Source of the DNA: SCUD01 sp036824505
Lineage (GTDB): Bacteria; Pseudomonadota; Gammaproteobacteria; Steroidobacterales; Steroidobacteraceae
Assembly: GCA_036824505.1 (NCBI GenBank)
Contig: DAITAA010000001.1
Location: 137,857 to 201,856 of the forward strand
Reading direction: 5' to 3'
DNA: 64,000 bases
Positions 63,943 through 64,000 of this stretch are shown here, piece by piece. The notes below the pieces were generated by a model that had not been told where the DNA came from, did no database searches, and saw only the letters and a program-made list of their open reading frames with translations. A program made the translations under genes and the position numbers. Positions within the stretch are counted from its first letter, which is position 1, and every line of letters starts with the position of its first letter.

Positions 63943-64000
63943 GGTCTAACGCTCGCGATCAGCGGCGGCGCGCGGTCGGCGCGCCGCTTGCCCTGATTGC
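63943..64000. other. attC recombination site (left part, cut by window end)
   Basis: R'' GTCTAAC and arms GATCAGCGGCGGCGCGCGG and GCGCGCCGC are present; the right half lies beyond 64000. It is the same family as 62460 and 63202, showing that the cassette array continues to the right. Confidence 0.88.

Larger units (their letters stand above)
50490..64000 (-). mobile_element. Integron gene-cassette array (distal part, read on minus strand)
   Basis: Small genes on the minus strand alternate with attC sites whose R''/R' sites fit RYYYAAC/GTTRRRY, whose arms pair with extra-helical bases and whose right ends often include the upstream gene's stop codon. At least three arm families occur. Cargo genes are unrelated (TA systems, sodC, tspO, MOSC, SDR and others). 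Orientation gives gene then attC along the minus strand, so the attI/intI end should lie beyond 64000. No integrase or Pc promoter is in the window. Confidence 0.88.

Noticed and set aside
1..64000. Hundreds of long open frames antisense to genes, especially on the plus strand in the first 24 kb
   Set aside because: High GC gives long antisense frames; they lack ribosome sites, domains and codon-position support and shadow recognised genes.
58463..64000. Repeated palindromic motifs read as a CRISPR or REP element
   Set aside because: The repeats are irregularly spaced, flank genes, carry RYYYAAC/GTTRRRY ends and have paired arms with bulges, so attC fits better; no cas genes are present.

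Overview
The window looks like chromosomal DNA from a high-GC, Gram-negative proteobacterium. I infer a gammaproteobacterium near the Steroidobacterales/Xanthomonadales from gene content and codon use, but there is no rRNA or other marker gene to prove it. Secreted proteins carry Sec, Tat or lipoprotein signals. I see no rRNA, tRNA, CRISPR array or transposase.

Region 1 (about 1-24 kb) is ordinary chromosome with genes on both strands. It holds the end of a DUF11-type surface protein, an isoaspartyl peptidase/asparaginase, a three-gene HlyD/ABC efflux operon, a glycine-rich RRM protein with a terminator, and a run of glycosylase, amine oxidase, GST, chromate transporter and glyoxalase genes. 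CBS, epimerase and S9 peptidase genes follow. An arsenic operon (arsR-arsC-acr3) diverges from a Bcr/CflA exporter across a 29-bp palindrome. Then come a CNNM/CBS protein, an alpha/beta hydrolase and two membrane proteins.

Region 2 (about 24-48 kb) is coded entirely on the minus strand. It is a closely packed series of small, functionally unrelated genes: OsmC (twice), AlkA-like, SIMPL, TMEM175, GFA, MFS, PEP mutase, GNATs, DUF families, a class C beta-lactamase-like hydrolase, a stand-alone TIR-like protein, a racemase, TerC, CrcB and VOC proteins. Several are broken or tiny. No convincing attC sites are seen here, except weak candidates after 47.6 kb.

Region 3 (about 48-64 kb, running off the right edge) is an integron gene-cassette array read on the minus strand. 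Short promoterless genes, each followed by an attC-like site, alternate throughout. About 19 attC sites or remnants are listed between 50.5 and 64 kb, plus a few weaker candidates farther left. Cargo includes three toxin-antitoxin cassettes (HigBA and two BrnTA), a periplasmic Cu/Zn superoxide dismutase, a TspO-like protein, a MOSC protein, an SDR, a GNAT, a cupin, a retropepsin-like protease broken by a one-base frameshift, an internally deleted quinone oxidoreductase and several unrecognised proteins. The polarity puts any integrase and Pc promoter to the right of the window, so this is either the distal part of a chromosomal integron or an integrase-less attC cluster.

The arrangement suggests a stable chromosomal flank (regions 1-2) next to a cassette array whose far end is decaying. 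Toxin-antitoxin cassettes with their own promoters probably help hold the array together.
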